Origin: an uncultured Clostridium sp.
Lineage (GTDB): Bacteria; Bacillota; Clostridia; Christensenellales; Borkfalkiaceae
Direction of reading: 5' to 3'
Assembly: GCA_900555925.1 (NCBI GenBank)
Contig: USMU01000022.1
Span: 1 to 23,509, forward strand
DNA length: 23,509 nt
Part shown: in pieces, positions 1 to 7,130 of the stretch
Layout: each line of letters starts with the position of its first letter
Numbering within the stretch: the first letter of the stretch is position 1
The notes under the pieces: model-generated
What the model was told of the DNA's origin: nothing
The model's input: only the letters and a program-made list of their open reading frames with translations
The model's database searches: none
Program-made: the position numbers and the translations under genes

Positions 1-1
1 G

Positions 2-46
2 GAGGACGATTTCCAGCGGGAGGAGATAGAGAAGCTCAAATATTAA
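2..46 (+). CDS. 3' end of an unidentified gene (partial)
   Basis: The window opens inside a reading frame that runs to a TAA at 44-46 and encodes the C-terminus EDDFQREEIEKLKY. This is a charged, helix-like tail. No family can be named from 14 residues. A plausible hairpin with a T-run follows at 52-84, consistent with a real gene end. It is on the strand opposite to the tRNA-Leu and the long minus-strand block beyond it, so it belongs to a separate transcription unit. Because it lies past the 3' side of a tRNA gene, it could be chromosomal or part of an inserted element. Confidence 0.45.
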   Translation, partial: EDDFQREEIEKLKY

Positions 47-51
47 GCGGC

Positions 52-84
52 AAGCTGTTTTGCATAAAAACACGAGGCTTTTTT
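52..84 (+). terminator. possible terminator of the left-edge gene
   Basis: AAGC and TGTTTT (52-61) pair with AAAACA and GCTT (67-80), with an unpaired CGAG between the two right-hand segments, and a run of six T follows (79-84). It lies six bases after the stop codon at 44-46. The stem is interrupted, so this is a moderate prediction. Confidence 0.4.
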
Positions 85-109
85 GTCCCCGTTTCAGTCC
101 CCATTTTCA
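85..109. repeat. tandem GTCCCC repeat next to tRNA-Leu
   Basis: Two near-copies stand head to tail: GTCCCCGTTTCA (85-96) and GTCCCCATTTTCA (97-109). Read on the minus strand in one frame they encode MGTETGTKKPR, after an in-frame TAG a few codons upstream. Short G-T-x-x-G-T motifs occur at the C-terminus of many Firmicute tyrosine integrases as I know them, so this may be the decayed 3' end of an integrase or an att-associated sequence. That reading is inference. A similar repeat lies beside tRNA-Ser at 21075-21095. Confidence 0.4.
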
Positions 110-155
110 CCGAATTAACCTAAATTCGATTTTATAATTATACATACAACAGCAC

Positions 156-194
156 AAAAAAACAAGGGTTTGCAAATATTTTTGCAAACCCTTG
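156..194 (-). terminator. Rho-independent terminator of tRNA-Leu
   Basis: CAAGGGTTTGCAAA (minus strand) pairs perfectly with its complement across a four-base loop (163-194). On the minus strand it is followed by seven T (162-156). It starts eight bases after the CCA end of the tRNA-Leu, which fits transcription from right to left. Confidence 0.85.
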
Positions 195-201
195 TATATT
201 C

Positions 202-284
202 TGGTGCGGATGACAGGACTTGAACCTGCATGGTCTCCCACAGGAACCTGAAACCTGCGCGTCTGCCAGTTTCGCCACATCCGC
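202..284 (-). tRNA. tRNA-Leu (anticodon CAG)
   Basis: On the minus strand the acceptor arm GCGGATG (284-278) pairs with CATCCGC and is followed by an A discriminator and an encoded CCA (204-202). The D-arm region contains the AAACTGGCAGA loop typical of bacterial tRNA-Leu. The anticodon loop is TTCAGGT, giving anticodon CAG. A long variable arm (GG-GAGA-CC) and a TTCAAGT T-loop complete the class II structure. The base pair closing the anticodon loop (positions 31-39) appears as T-T, a small irregularity. A strong terminator follows immediately. Confidence 0.95.
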
Positions 285-292
285 ATATAAAC

Positions 293-312
293 CTTTACTT
301 TAAGAAGTAAAG
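293..312 (-). other. hairpin between peptidase E gene and tRNA-Leu
   Basis: CTTTACTT (293-300) pairs perfectly with AAGTAAAG (305-312) across a four-base loop. It sits 14 bases after the stop of the peptidase gene and nine bases before the mature tRNA 5' end. The tail GGTTTATAT is a poor T-run, so it may be a weak terminator or a processing structure in a transcript that continues into the tRNA. No clear separate tRNA promoter was seen. Confidence 0.4.
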
Positions 313-325
313 ATAAATTTTCAAT

Positions 326-1018
326 TCATAAAACTTCGTATTTTTCTAAAACTCCGTTTTCGTTTATGAGTCGATATGCTTTTCCGCCGCTCGAAAGACT
401 TCCGACAATCCTTTCATCTTCTATCAATAGAGCCGCATTGTCCTCAATCCCATAAGCACATTCATAATTATAGCATACAATTTTATCAAAGTCAAGCATT
501 CTTTGTCCATAATGCGGAGAAATTATTCCTTTTATCCAATTTAATCCTTTGAACATAGCGTAAGCCGTTCCGTTTTCCGTTTTGAGAGAATCGGTATAAA
601 TATCGGAAAACCAACAAATTGCTCCCGCGGACAAGCCCGCCAAAGAAATTCCTCTCTCGTAAGCATCTTGAATCAAAGTTAAAAGCCCCGTTTTTTTCCA
701 ATGTTCCATCATAAACACCGTATCGCCGCCGCCCACATAAATGACGTCGGCTTTCAGGAATTTCTCTTTGATTTTCTCCATATCGGGTTCTTTGTAGACA
801 GTTAAGACCACGTCCGTCTTGATATCGAACATTCCCGTATAGATTTTATGAAAAGAATTATAATACGGCATAAAATCATGACTTGCCGTAGGAATAAAAA
901 GAGCGTTTGCCCGTCGATCCCCGGCATGTTTTTTAGCCAACTCCGCAATATATTCGTCTATTTTCAGTGTTGTTTTTTCCCTGATTTCCCCACCGCCGAT
1001 TGCAATGATTCTTTTCAT
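326..1018 (-). CDS. peptidase S51 family protein (peptidase E-like, class I glutamine amidotransferase fold)
   Basis: A 230-residue protein of the peptidase E / cyanophycinase family, whose members are cytoplasmic serine peptidases acting on short, often Asp-containing peptides. The N-terminus MKRIIAIGGGE is the typical first strand. The nucleophile elbow LAGLSAGAICWF places the likely catalytic Ser at residue 130, and SPHYG supplies a probable His at 169. The YVGGGDT motif near residue 94 is also characteristic. I chose the ATG at 1018 because AAAGGA lies about eight bases upstream and the protein then begins at the conserved strand. An ATG at 1042 would overlap the upstream gene by 20 bases. 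It is the last gene of a unit with the MscS channel and a small membrane protein. The exact substrate cannot be told. Confidence 0.85.
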   Translation of the reverse strand: MKRIIAIGGGEIREKTTLKIDEYIAELAKKHAGDRRANALFIPTASHDFMPYYNSFHKIYTGMFDIKTDVVLTVYKEPDMEKIKEKFLKADVIYVGGGDTVFMMEHWKKTGLLTLIQDAYERGISLAGLSAGAICWFSDIYTDSLKTENGTAYAMFKGLNWIKGIISPHYGQRMLDFDKIVCYNYECAYGIEDNAALLIEDERIVGSLSSGGKAYRLINENGVLEKYEVL

Positions 1019-1022
1019 CTGT

Positions 1023-1562
1023 TTATCCTTTTCGAGCGGCAATAATGTCGTCTACCTGCCCGATAATTTTTTGAGTTTTTTCGAGAGCCTCCCGAACATA
1101 CCGTTCAGTTTCTTCCGCATCGGCGAACGCATCGTCCGAGAGCTCCGACAAAAGATTCGCGATCGCGTCGAGTCCGTTTGCCACACCTTCGAAAACCATG
1201 TCTTTTCGTTCGTCGACGAGCCGCAGCGCATTCCACATTGCCTCTTCGGCCAAGGAACGGAGTTTTGCCACTTTTGCCTGATTAAAAAGCCCGTTGCGAC
1301 TTTTATCCCTTTCGTCGAGGACGACTTCCAATTTCTTTTTCAAAGTCAAACAGCTCTGCCTGACCGCCGAAGGCGTTAAATTTTTTCTGGATTTTCTTTT
1401 AACAAAAGCCAGTAATAATAACCCAGCGACAATCAGAAGAATATACCAGCCGTATTGTATTGCCAAACGAAAGGCGTTTTCTCCGATTTCTCCTGCAGAA
1501 GTTCCTTCGGACAAGGAATCTGACGCAGATAAAAAAACATTGACAAATTCATTTCTCATCAT
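1023..1562 (-). CDS. single-pass membrane protein of unknown function
   Basis: I do not recognise this 179-residue protein. A probable transmembrane helix spans about residues 37-54 (WYILLIVAGLLLLAF), followed by a basic KRKSRK stretch that suggests the C-terminus faces the cytoplasm. The remainder (about 60-179) is predicted largely helical and charged, with alternating Lys/Glu-rich segments that could form a coiled coil. Its start overlaps the stop of the MscS gene in an ATGA (1559-1562), so the two are probably translationally coupled, and it ends four bases before the peptidase E start. The coupling suggests a partner or accessory role for the channel, but that is inference. Confidence 0.75.
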   Translation of the reverse strand: MMRNEFVNVFLSASDSLSEGTSAGEIGENAFRLAIQYGWYILLIVAGLLLLAFVKRKSRKNLTPSAVRQSCLTLKKKLEVVLDERDKSRNGLFNQAKVAKLRSLAEEAMWNALRLVDERKDMVFEGVANGLDAIANLLSELSDDAFADAEETERYVREALEKTQKIIGQVDDIIAARKG

Positions 1563-2392
1563 GAGCCCTCCTTCCCGTTTACGACATGTATATCCAATTG
1601 ATTATAGGGAATTTCGATTCTGTTCTTTCGGAAACTTTCCAAAATTCCTTCGAGCAAATCAAACTTAACGCTCCAAAAATCGTCGGGATTTGTCCAAACG
1701 CGCAAGGTAAAATTGAGAGCGCTATCTCCGTAGTCGGTCAAGCGAAAAAAGGGTGCAGGGAGCGCTGAAATTCTCTTATCTGCCTCCACGACTTCCATGA
1801 CCGTCCTTTTGACTTCCGAGACGTCCGAATCATAAGATACGGGTAAAAGGATTTCCAAGCGACGAAGAGGCATTCTGCTGTAATTGATGATGACCGAACC
1901 GAGAACCGTGCTGTTGGGAATAATGACGGTAAGGTTGTCGGTAGTCACGACTTTGACCGAGAACAATTTTATTTCCTTGACCGTTCCCGACGTGCCGCCG
2001 ATATCCACATAATCTCCCGCCTGGAAGGGCTTTGTAAAAATGAGCAGAATACCGTTCGTAAGGCTGGAAAGCGTATCCTGCATACCGAGGGCGATGGCGA
2101 GCATGACGGAGGAAAAGGCGGCCACGATTCCGGCGGTAGAAAACCCCAGAGTTTTTACGAGCACCAAGGCCAAAGCCACATAGGCGATTAAAGCAACGAG
2201 AGAAGTAATGAAAGTCGAAGCCGCATTATCTAACCTCCGACTTTTGACGGAGCGTTTTTTCACGCTTGAAGTCACGATCCGAATGATCAGTAAGCCCAAG
2301 ACGAATAAGGCCAACGCTTTAAGAATATTCAAGCCGTAACCGCTGAGAAAATTCCAAAAAAAATCTTTAAGGTTATTCCAAAATTTTTCCAT
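1559..2392 (-). CDS. small-conductance mechanosensitive channel (MscS family)
   Basis: A 277-residue membrane channel that opens under membrane tension and releases solutes on hypo-osmotic shock. Hydrophobic segments at about residues 20-40, 60-82 and 85-112 match the three-helix MscS layout. The third has the glycine/alanine-rich pore-helix character (GIVAAFSSVMLAIALGMQDTLSSL). The MscS beta-domain follows, with FQAGDYVDIGGTSGTVKEI (residues 123-141) and the conserved VIIPNSTVLGSVIINYS. The C-terminal alpha-beta domain runs to the end. Length is normal for the family. Its stop overlaps the next gene by four bases. A 17-bp perfect hairpin separates it from upp, and I see no clear promoter in the short gap, so it may depend on partial read-through. 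Confidence 0.93.
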   Translation of the reverse strand: MEKFWNNLKDFFWNFLSGYGLNILKALALFVLGLLIIRIVTSSVKKRSVKSRRLDNAASTFITSLVALIAYVALALVLVKTLGFSTAGIVAAFSSVMLAIALGMQDTLSSLTNGILLIFTKPFQAGDYVDIGGTSGTVKEIKLFSVKVVTTDNLTVIIPNSTVLGSVIINYSRMPLRRLEILLPVSYDSDVSEVKRTVMEVVEADKRISALPAPFFRLTDYGDSALNFTLRVWTNPDDFWSVKFDLLEGILESFRKNRIEIPYNQLDIHVVNGKEGS

Positions 2393-2439
2393 GAACTCTT
2401 TAACTCTTTCCTTTACGTCGTATGTAAAATCCCTCGTTT

Positions 2440-2480
2440 GCGATAAGAGTCCCTGCCAAATTCGCAGGGACTCTTATCGC
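2440..2480 (-). terminator. 17-bp perfect hairpin after upp (possible terminator)
   Basis: GCGATAAGAGTCCCTGC (2440-2456) is followed by a seven-base loop and its exact complement (2464-2480). The hairpin lies 26 bases downstream of the upp stop codon and 47 bases upstream of mscS. On the minus strand the tail is AAACGAGGGATTTT, so there is no proper T-run. It could be a weak terminator allowing read-through, or an mRNA-stabilising end. Confidence 0.5.
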
Positions 2481-2506
2481 GGAAAAGTACCGTTTTACCG
2501 CCCTCT

Positions 2507-3160
2507 TTACTTTGTACCGAATAACCTGTCGCCCGCGTCACCGAGTCCGGGAACGATATAACAATGCTCGTTCAAAACAGGATCGATAGCGGCGACATAC
2601 AGATCTACGTCGGGATGGTCAGCCAAGACTTTTCGGATTCCCGTAGGACAACTGACGATACAGCAGAGCTTTATATTTCCCGCCCCGTGTTCCTTAATCA
2701 TGGCGATCGCATCGGAAGCACTTCCGCCCGTCGCGAGCATGGGATCGACGACGAGAAGCGTTCTTTGTTCGCTGTCTGCGGGGAGCTTGCAGTAATATTC
2801 CACGGGCTCATGTGTTTCGGGATCCCTGTAAAGTCCGATATGTCCCACTTTGGCGTTGGGAATGAGCTCCAATACTCCGGAGACCATACCGAGTCCCGCG
2901 CGCAGAATAGGCACAACCCCGACCGTGCGGCCGGAGACCATCTTACAATGCGCGGTCGTAATCGGAGTTTCGACGTCTACGTCTTCGAGGGGAAGATTTT
3001 TCGTCGCCTCATAGGTTTCCAGCATGGCGATTTCTTCCGCCAACTCCATGAACTGCTTTGTAGTGGTGTTCTTGTCGCGCAAAAGCGCAAGTTTATGCTC
3101 GATGAGCGGGTGGTCTACCAGATGAAATCTGGGGTTGTCGAAAAACTCGTATTTTTCCAT
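2507..3160 (-). CDS. upp: uracil phosphoribosyltransferase
   Basis: Salvages uracil by joining it to PRPP to give UMP in the cytoplasm. The 217-residue protein shows [11 protein letters not shown] (about 82-92), the PRPP-binding loop [13 protein letters not shown] (137-149) and the uracil-binding C-terminal [14 protein letters not shown]. Length matches the family (about 209 residues). I chose the ATG at 3160 (MEKYEFF) because AGGAG lies about 10 bases upstream and the family starts here. An in-frame ATG at 3193 would add 11 unconserved residues and nearly abut rpiB. It lies 55 bases after rpiB and probably shares the promoter at 3696-3724. Confidence 0.96.
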   Translation of the reverse strand: MEKYEFFDNPRFHLVDHPLIEHKLALLRDKNTTTKQFMELAEEIAMLETYEATKNLPLEDVDVETPITTAHCKMVSGRTVGVVPILRAGLGMVSGVLELIPNAKVGHIGLYRDPETHEPVEYYCKLPADSEQRTLLVVDPMLATGGSASDAIAMIKEHGAGNIKLCCIVSCPTGIRKVLADHPDVDLYVAAIDPVLNEHCYIVPGLGDAGDRLFGTK

Positions 3161-3215
3161 AAGTATTGTATCTCCTAACTTATTCTTTTGCATGTCAATC
3201 CCGCTCTGCGGCGTT

Positions 3216-3668
3216 TTATTTGGAATATTTTTCTTCGATCGCCTTAATCTTCGCGATTCTGCGGTTATGGCGTTCGCCGCCCATGTATTCGCTCGTAAGA
3301 AACGCGGTGACGATTTCTTCCATCATGCCCGTGCCGAGACATTTTTCCCCGAAAGCGAGCATATTCGCATCGTTATGATACCGAGTATACTTTGCGCAAT
3401 AAGTATCGTGACAATGCGCGCAGCGGACGCCCGGAACCTTATTGGCGACGATCGAAACGCCTATTCCCGTGGAACAAATGACGATACCTCTGTCGCATTC
3501 CCCGCGGGCGACGCTTTCCGCGGCAGGCAGAGCATAATCGGGATAATCGCAGGACTCCGTACCGTTTGTCCCGAAATCGACGTATTCATAGCCGTTTTTT
3601 ACGAGATATTCTATCAACGCCTTTTTGAGATTGAGTCCGCCGTGATCGCAGGCAATCGCAATTTTCAT
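3216..3668 (-). CDS. rpiB: ribose-5-phosphate isomerase B
   Basis: Interconverts ribose 5-phosphate and ribulose 5-phosphate in the pentose phosphate pathway. The 150-residue sequence has the family marks in order: IACDHGG (Asp8, His9), the active-site loop ICSTGIG with the catalytic Cys65, and YHNDANML (His98). Length is typical for LacAB/RpiB enzymes. It sits between the YwlE-like phosphatase and upp, as RpiB (ywlF) does in the Bacillus ywl region, which supports RpiB over a LacA/LacB sugar isomerase. A consensus promoter (3696-3724) precedes it, so it likely heads an rpiB-upp unit, with possible read-through from upstream genes. Confidence 0.95.
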   Translation of the reverse strand: MKIAIACDHGGLNLKKALIEYLVKNGYEYVDFGTNGTESCDYPDYALPAAESVARGECDRGIVICSTGIGVSIVANKVPGVRCAHCHDTYCAKYTRYHNDANMLAFGEKCLGTGMMEEIVTAFLTSEYMGGERHNRRIAKIKAIEEKYSK

Positions 3669-3695
3669 AATTTGTTTTCTCCTTTTTCGTCTTTC

Positions 3696-3724
3696 ATTAT
3701 ACCATATCCCCCCGTTCCTTTCAA
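3696..3724 (-). promoter_or_regulatory. sigma-A-type promoter before rpiB
   Basis: On the minus strand TTGAAA (3724-3719) and TATAAT (3701-3696) are separated by exactly 17 bases. The -10 box ends about 27 bases before the rpiB start codon. It lies in the gap after the phosphatase gene and would drive rpiB and upp. Confidence 0.75.
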
Positions 3725-3757
3725 GTATTTACCGCAAAATTTTCTCGATTTGCGCAT

Positions 3758-4498
3758 TTATTTTTTCTTTTTGACCGCAGACGTTTTCTTCGCAGGTGTT
3801 TTCTTTGCCGCCTTCGCAACAACTTTGCCGCCCACGCCCGATGCTCCCGCGGTTTTTGAAACTCTTTTTCTCGGTTTTGCCCGCGGCTTTCTCGCTTTCT
3901 TTTCTCCGTCTTTTTCCTCGTTCTTTTTTCTTTCCGTTTTTTCTGCGCCGTTCTTCCCGCTCTTGCTTTCCGTTTCCTTCTTTTCCTCCTCGACCTTTGT
4001 CTCGGTCGCGCCTTCCCGCAATTCGGGGAACAATTTTTCTATGAGCGCAGACATGCCCCCGACGATTTTTTGATAAGTCAGGCGATAGCAATCGAGATCC
4101 TTTCCGAAAGGATCGGGAATTTCATAACCCGCGATATCCGAAAAGGAAAAGACGTTGTTTTCAATATCCGAAAATCCCGCCCTTCTTAAAATATTCCACC
4201 GCATATCCATCAGAATGTCCCGTTGGCTGTCCGTCATGCAGATGATCGCATAGGCCTTTTCCAGCATATCCGGATCGAGCTCTCGGGAAGAAAAATTATC
4301 GATGGATAACCCGTTCTCCGATAATACCGCCGCGGAATTGGGATTGATGTTTCCGTTTTCCGAAGCCTTCAACCCCGCGGAAAAAACCGCGGCGTCTCGG
4401 ATATTCAGGCGCCTGAGCTCCGAACGCAGTACGGCCTCCGCCATGGGCGAACGGCAGGTATTTCCCGTGCATACGAATATAATCTTTCTTTCTTCCAT
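3758..4498 (-). CDS. low-molecular-weight phosphatase (YwlE-like) with histone-H1-like lysine tail
   Basis: Residues 5-160 form a complete LMW protein phosphatase. The P-loop CTGNTCRSPMAE (Cys10, Arg16) is followed by the general-acid motif IPDPFG (Asp129). The Thr at 14 in the loop matches the residue that gives Bacillus YwlE its preference for phosphoarginine, so protein-arginine phosphatase activity is likely, and the gene neighbours (Sua5 upstream, RpiB downstream) match ywlE. The oddity is an 85-residue C-terminal extension (about 162-246). It begins acidic/lysine mixed, then becomes strongly basic with AKPRKRVSK and a final AAKKTPAKKTSAVKKKK, very like histone H1 or HU tails. Such tails bind DNA or RNA or other polyanions. 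The start has a usable GGAG far upstream and an ATG at the expected residue. Confidence 0.9.
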   Translation of the reverse strand: MEERKIIFVCTGNTCRSPMAEAVLRSELRRLNIRDAAVFSAGLKASENGNINPNSAAVLSENGLSIDNFSSRELDPDMLEKAYAIICMTDSQRDILMDMRWNILRRAGFSDIENNVFSFSDIAGYEIPDPFGKDLDCYRLTYQKIVGGMSALIEKLFPELREGATETKVEEEKKETESKSGKNGAEKTERKKNEEKDGEKKARKPRAKPRKRVSKTAGASGVGGKVVAKAAKKTPAKKTSAVKKKK

Positions 4499-4544
4499 TC
4501 TCGTTCCCGCCTTTTAGTCTATGGCAATCTCCTTTTTTCTTTTG

Positions 4545-5564
4545 TCAATGAGGGATATCTACGGAGGCGCACGCCTTTTTCAGACGATTCATAACTCCCG
4601 CCATCACGCCGCCTTGTACGGACGGCTCCACGGCTATTAAGATATCAGCGAGCTTTTCCGCCCTTCTCAACAAATCGTAAAGATTTGCAGCCATATCCCT
4701 GTCCGTTCCGCCGAGATTTAAGACCTCAGCCCCGCGCGCTTTCCACTCCGCCGCGAGTTTTTCCTCGCATAAAAGAACGGCTCTGTTCCCGCTTTCTTTC
4801 TCTTTTCTCCACGCTTCAAAAGCGTCTGCCGCCCGTTCCGCAGAGAACAAAACGGTCTTGCATCGGGGCGAATAATGCTTGTACATCATGCCGGGACTCT
4901 TTGCCCGTTCTCCAGGTTTGAGTTCGGGCGCATACACCTCGCACGCTCCCGCCACTGAAGCGATCATTTCTCTGGTAATCAGACCGGGCCGCAGAATAAC
5001 GGGCCTGTCTCCCGTGACGTCGCAAACGGTGCTCTCGATGCCGCCCAAGGATCTGCCGCCGTCCAGAATCAAAGGAATTTTCCCGTCGAAATCGTCCGAT
5101 ACATGCGCGGCCGAAGTGGGACTGACGTGTTTTGAAAGATTTGCGCTCGGCGCGACGATGGGAATATCCACCGTTCTTAAAAACGCCTGTGCTCCTTCAT
5201 GAGACGGAACTCTCACCGCCAGGGTATTCAGCCCGCAGGAAACAAAACGGCTCACTTTACCCGTAGAGGGATAAACGAGCGTCAGAGGACCGGGCAGAAA
5301 AGCCCTCCTCAATTCCGCCGCATACGGCGGGTCGTCGTCGATAATTTTTCGGATGTCGTAATCCTTATGCACGTGTGCAATGAGAGGATTGTCGTTTGGC
5401 CGTCCCTTGATTCGGAAAATACGCTTTACAGCCTCGTCGTCGAAGGCGTTCGCGCCCAATCCGTATACCGTCTCGGTGGGAATCGCCACGACGCCGCCCG
5501 AAAAGATAATCTCTTTCGCCTCCGCAAGAGCTTGCGGGGTAATTTTTTCTGTTTTCGTAATCAT
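4545..5564 (-). CDS. threonylcarbamoyl-AMP synthase (Sua5/YwlC type)
   Basis: Makes threonylcarbamoyl-AMP from threonine, bicarbonate and ATP, the first step of the t6A37 modification in tRNAs that read ANN codons. The YrdC domain fills residues 9-200, with PTETVYGLG (29-37), the KGRP nucleotide-binding motif (53-56) and APSANLS. A separate C-terminal Sua5 domain runs to residue 339, so this is the two-domain form. I chose the ATG at 5564 because AAAGG lies just upstream and the protein then starts where the family does. An ATG at 5597 overlaps the helicase stop codon (ATGA) and would add 11 residues, so translational coupling from dnaB is possible and the start is uncertain. Confidence 0.93.
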   Translation of the reverse strand: MITKTEKITPQALAEAKEIIFSGGVVAIPTETVYGLGANAFDDEAVKRIFRIKGRPNDNPLIAHVHKDYDIRKIIDDDPPYAAELRRAFLPGPLTLVYPSTGKVSRFVSCGLNTLAVRVPSHEGAQAFLRTVDIPIVAPSANLSKHVSPTSAAHVSDDFDGKIPLILDGGRSLGGIESTVCDVTGDRPVILRPGLITREMIASVAGACEVYAPELKPGERAKSPGMMYKHYSPRCKTVLFSAERAADAFEAWRKEKESGNRAVLLCEEKLAAEWKARGAEVLNLGGTDRDMAANLYDLLRRAEKLADILIAVEPSVQGGVMAGVMNRLKKACASVDIPH

Positions 5565-5593
5565 AATGAGGCCTTTTGTTCTTCCTTCCAAAC

Positions 5594-7117
5594 TCATTCA
5601 AAAGGCAGTTCGTCGTCGGAATCGCCGTTCGTCTCTCCTCCCCGCCCGCTTTTGCGGGACGAGTCGTAGGCTCCGCTTTGTTCATAAGGCTCCCCGAATG
5701 CTTCTTCCGCAGGTTCGTCGTCAAATCCTCGCGGTCCGCGGGAATATTCGGGCGGTTCGTCGTCCCGATTCTGTTCGTCCACATCTACGAATTTCGTGCT
5801 CTCGCCGATAAATTTGAGCTGTACGCGCCCCTGCGAACCATTTCTGTGTTTGGCGATGATGAGTTCCGCCGCTCCCTTGACGATTTTTCCCGAAGCCATT
5901 TCCTCGGCGGTTGCCGTCGCTTCGGGACGGTTGATGAACATGACGATATCGGCGTCCTGCTCGATAGCGCCCGACTCTCTGAGGTCGGAGAGCTGCGGTT
6001 CTTTGGATTGGATACGGCGGAGCTGGGACAGCGCAATGACGGGAACGTTGAGTTCCTTAGCCATAATTTTCAGATCGCGGGTAATGGAGGCGATCTCCTG
6101 CTGTCTGTTTTCCGACCCCGCCATATTCGAGGAACCGCCCGTCATGAGCTGGATATAGTCGATCATAATCATATCCACGCCGCCCGCGACGGTTTTCAGC
6201 CGTCGGCATTTGGAGAGGATTTCCGCAGGCGTGACGCGGGAGGAGTCGTCGATATAAATTTGACTTTTTTTGAGTTTATCGCTGGCCAGCATGAGCTTTT
6301 TCCATTCGGAAGCGGAAAGCTGTCCGGAAAGTCCCTTGGCCATACTGACGTTGGCATACGAGCAAAGGAGCCTCTGCACGATCTGAATGCGGGGCATTTC
6401 CAGAGAGAATACGGCACAGACCTTATTTTTATGCAGAGCGGCATGCTCGACGAGGTTCATGGCGAGCGAAGTCTTTCCCATACCGGGACGGGCGGCGAGA
6501 ACGATGAGGTCGGAGGGTTGAAGTCCGTTCGTCATTTGATCCAGCCGTTTGAATCCCGTCTCTATGCCCTTGAAGGCGTTGGCGTCCGATTGAATGGCCT
6601 CGAACTTTTGCAGCACCTGCTGAACGATATCCCCTTCGCTCATGCCCGCGAGGGAAGAGCGATCCGCCTGTTTGGAAATATCGTATACCGCCTTTTCCGC
6701 AAAGGAAATGGCGTCGCGTCCGTCCGCGCCCGTCATGCAGTTTTCGATGATTTTGCGCGAAGCGCGGATGAGCTTTCGGTTGGTGCTGTCCCGACTGACG
6801 ATTTCGTAATAAGACTTGTAATTTGCCGCAGAGGGAGTAATCTGCGCCAATTCGGTGAGATAGGCGATTCCTCCCGCCTTTTCGAGATTGCCCTCCCCGT
6901 CGAGCTCGTCGGACAAAGTGACGAGGTCGATGGGCTTGCGGTCGTTGAAAACCACCTGCATGGCGTGAATGACAAATTTATGCGATTCCTGATAAAAGTC
7001 GTCCTCGGTAAGTTTTTCCACCAATTCCGCCGCGATATCGTTGTCGATGAGGAGACATCCCAACAGCGCCATTTCCGCATCGCGGTTATAAGGCATGGTA
7101 TTGATTTCTGCTGCCAT
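5594..7117 (-). CDS. dnaB: replicative DNA helicase (DnaB family) with acidic, SSB-like C-terminal tip
   Basis: The hexameric helicase that unwinds DNA at the replication fork (called DnaC in Bacillus). The N-terminal domain covers residues about 8-110. The RecA-like domain carries Walker A ARPGMGKT (209-216), Walker B MIMIDYIQL (316-324), and the LSQLRR and ESGAIEQDAD motifs near 363-390. The helicase core ends near residue 447. What follows is a 60-residue low-complexity, mostly acidic tail rich in Pro, Gly, Ser, Asp and Glu that ends SDDELPFE. That tip closely resembles the DDDIPF/DDDLPF end of bacterial SSB proteins. The ATG at 7117 has an AGGA site eight bases upstream. The stop overlaps an alternative Sua5 start. 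Confidence 0.95.
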   Translation of the reverse strand: MAAEINTMPYNRDAEMALLGCLLIDNDIAAELVEKLTEDDFYQESHKFVIHAMQVVFNDRKPIDLVTLSDELDGEGNLEKAGGIAYLTELAQITPSAANYKSYYEIVSRDSTNRKLIRASRKIIENCMTGADGRDAISFAEKAVYDISKQADRSSLAGMSEGDIVQQVLQKFEAIQSDANAFKGIETGFKRLDQMTNGLQPSDLIVLAARPGMGKTSLAMNLVEHAALHKNKVCAVFSLEMPRIQIVQRLLCSYANVSMAKGLSGQLSASEWKKLMLASDKLKKSQIYIDDSSRVTPAEILSKCRRLKTVAGGVDMIMIDYIQLMTGGSSNMAGSENRQQEIASITRDLKIMAKELNVPVIALSQLRRIQSKEPQLSDLRESGAIEQDADIVMFINRPEATATAEEMASGKIVKGAAELIIAKHRNGSQGRVQLKFIGESTKFVDVDEQNRDDEPPEYSRGPRGFDDEPAEEAFGEPYEQSGAYDSSRKSGRGGETNGDSDDELPFE

Positions 7118-7130
7118 TTCTTTATTCCTG

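Noticed and set aside
3135..4073. Open frame of 312 codons on the plus strand with long Phe-rich runs
   Set aside because: It is antisense to rpiB and to the lysine-rich tail of the phosphatase; the Phe/Ser runs simply mirror Lys/Glu codons.
4499..4544. TTGACA before the phosphatase gene as a promoter
   Set aside because: The -35-like TTGACA lacks a matching -10 box at 16-18 bases. The gene is probably read from the upstream operon.
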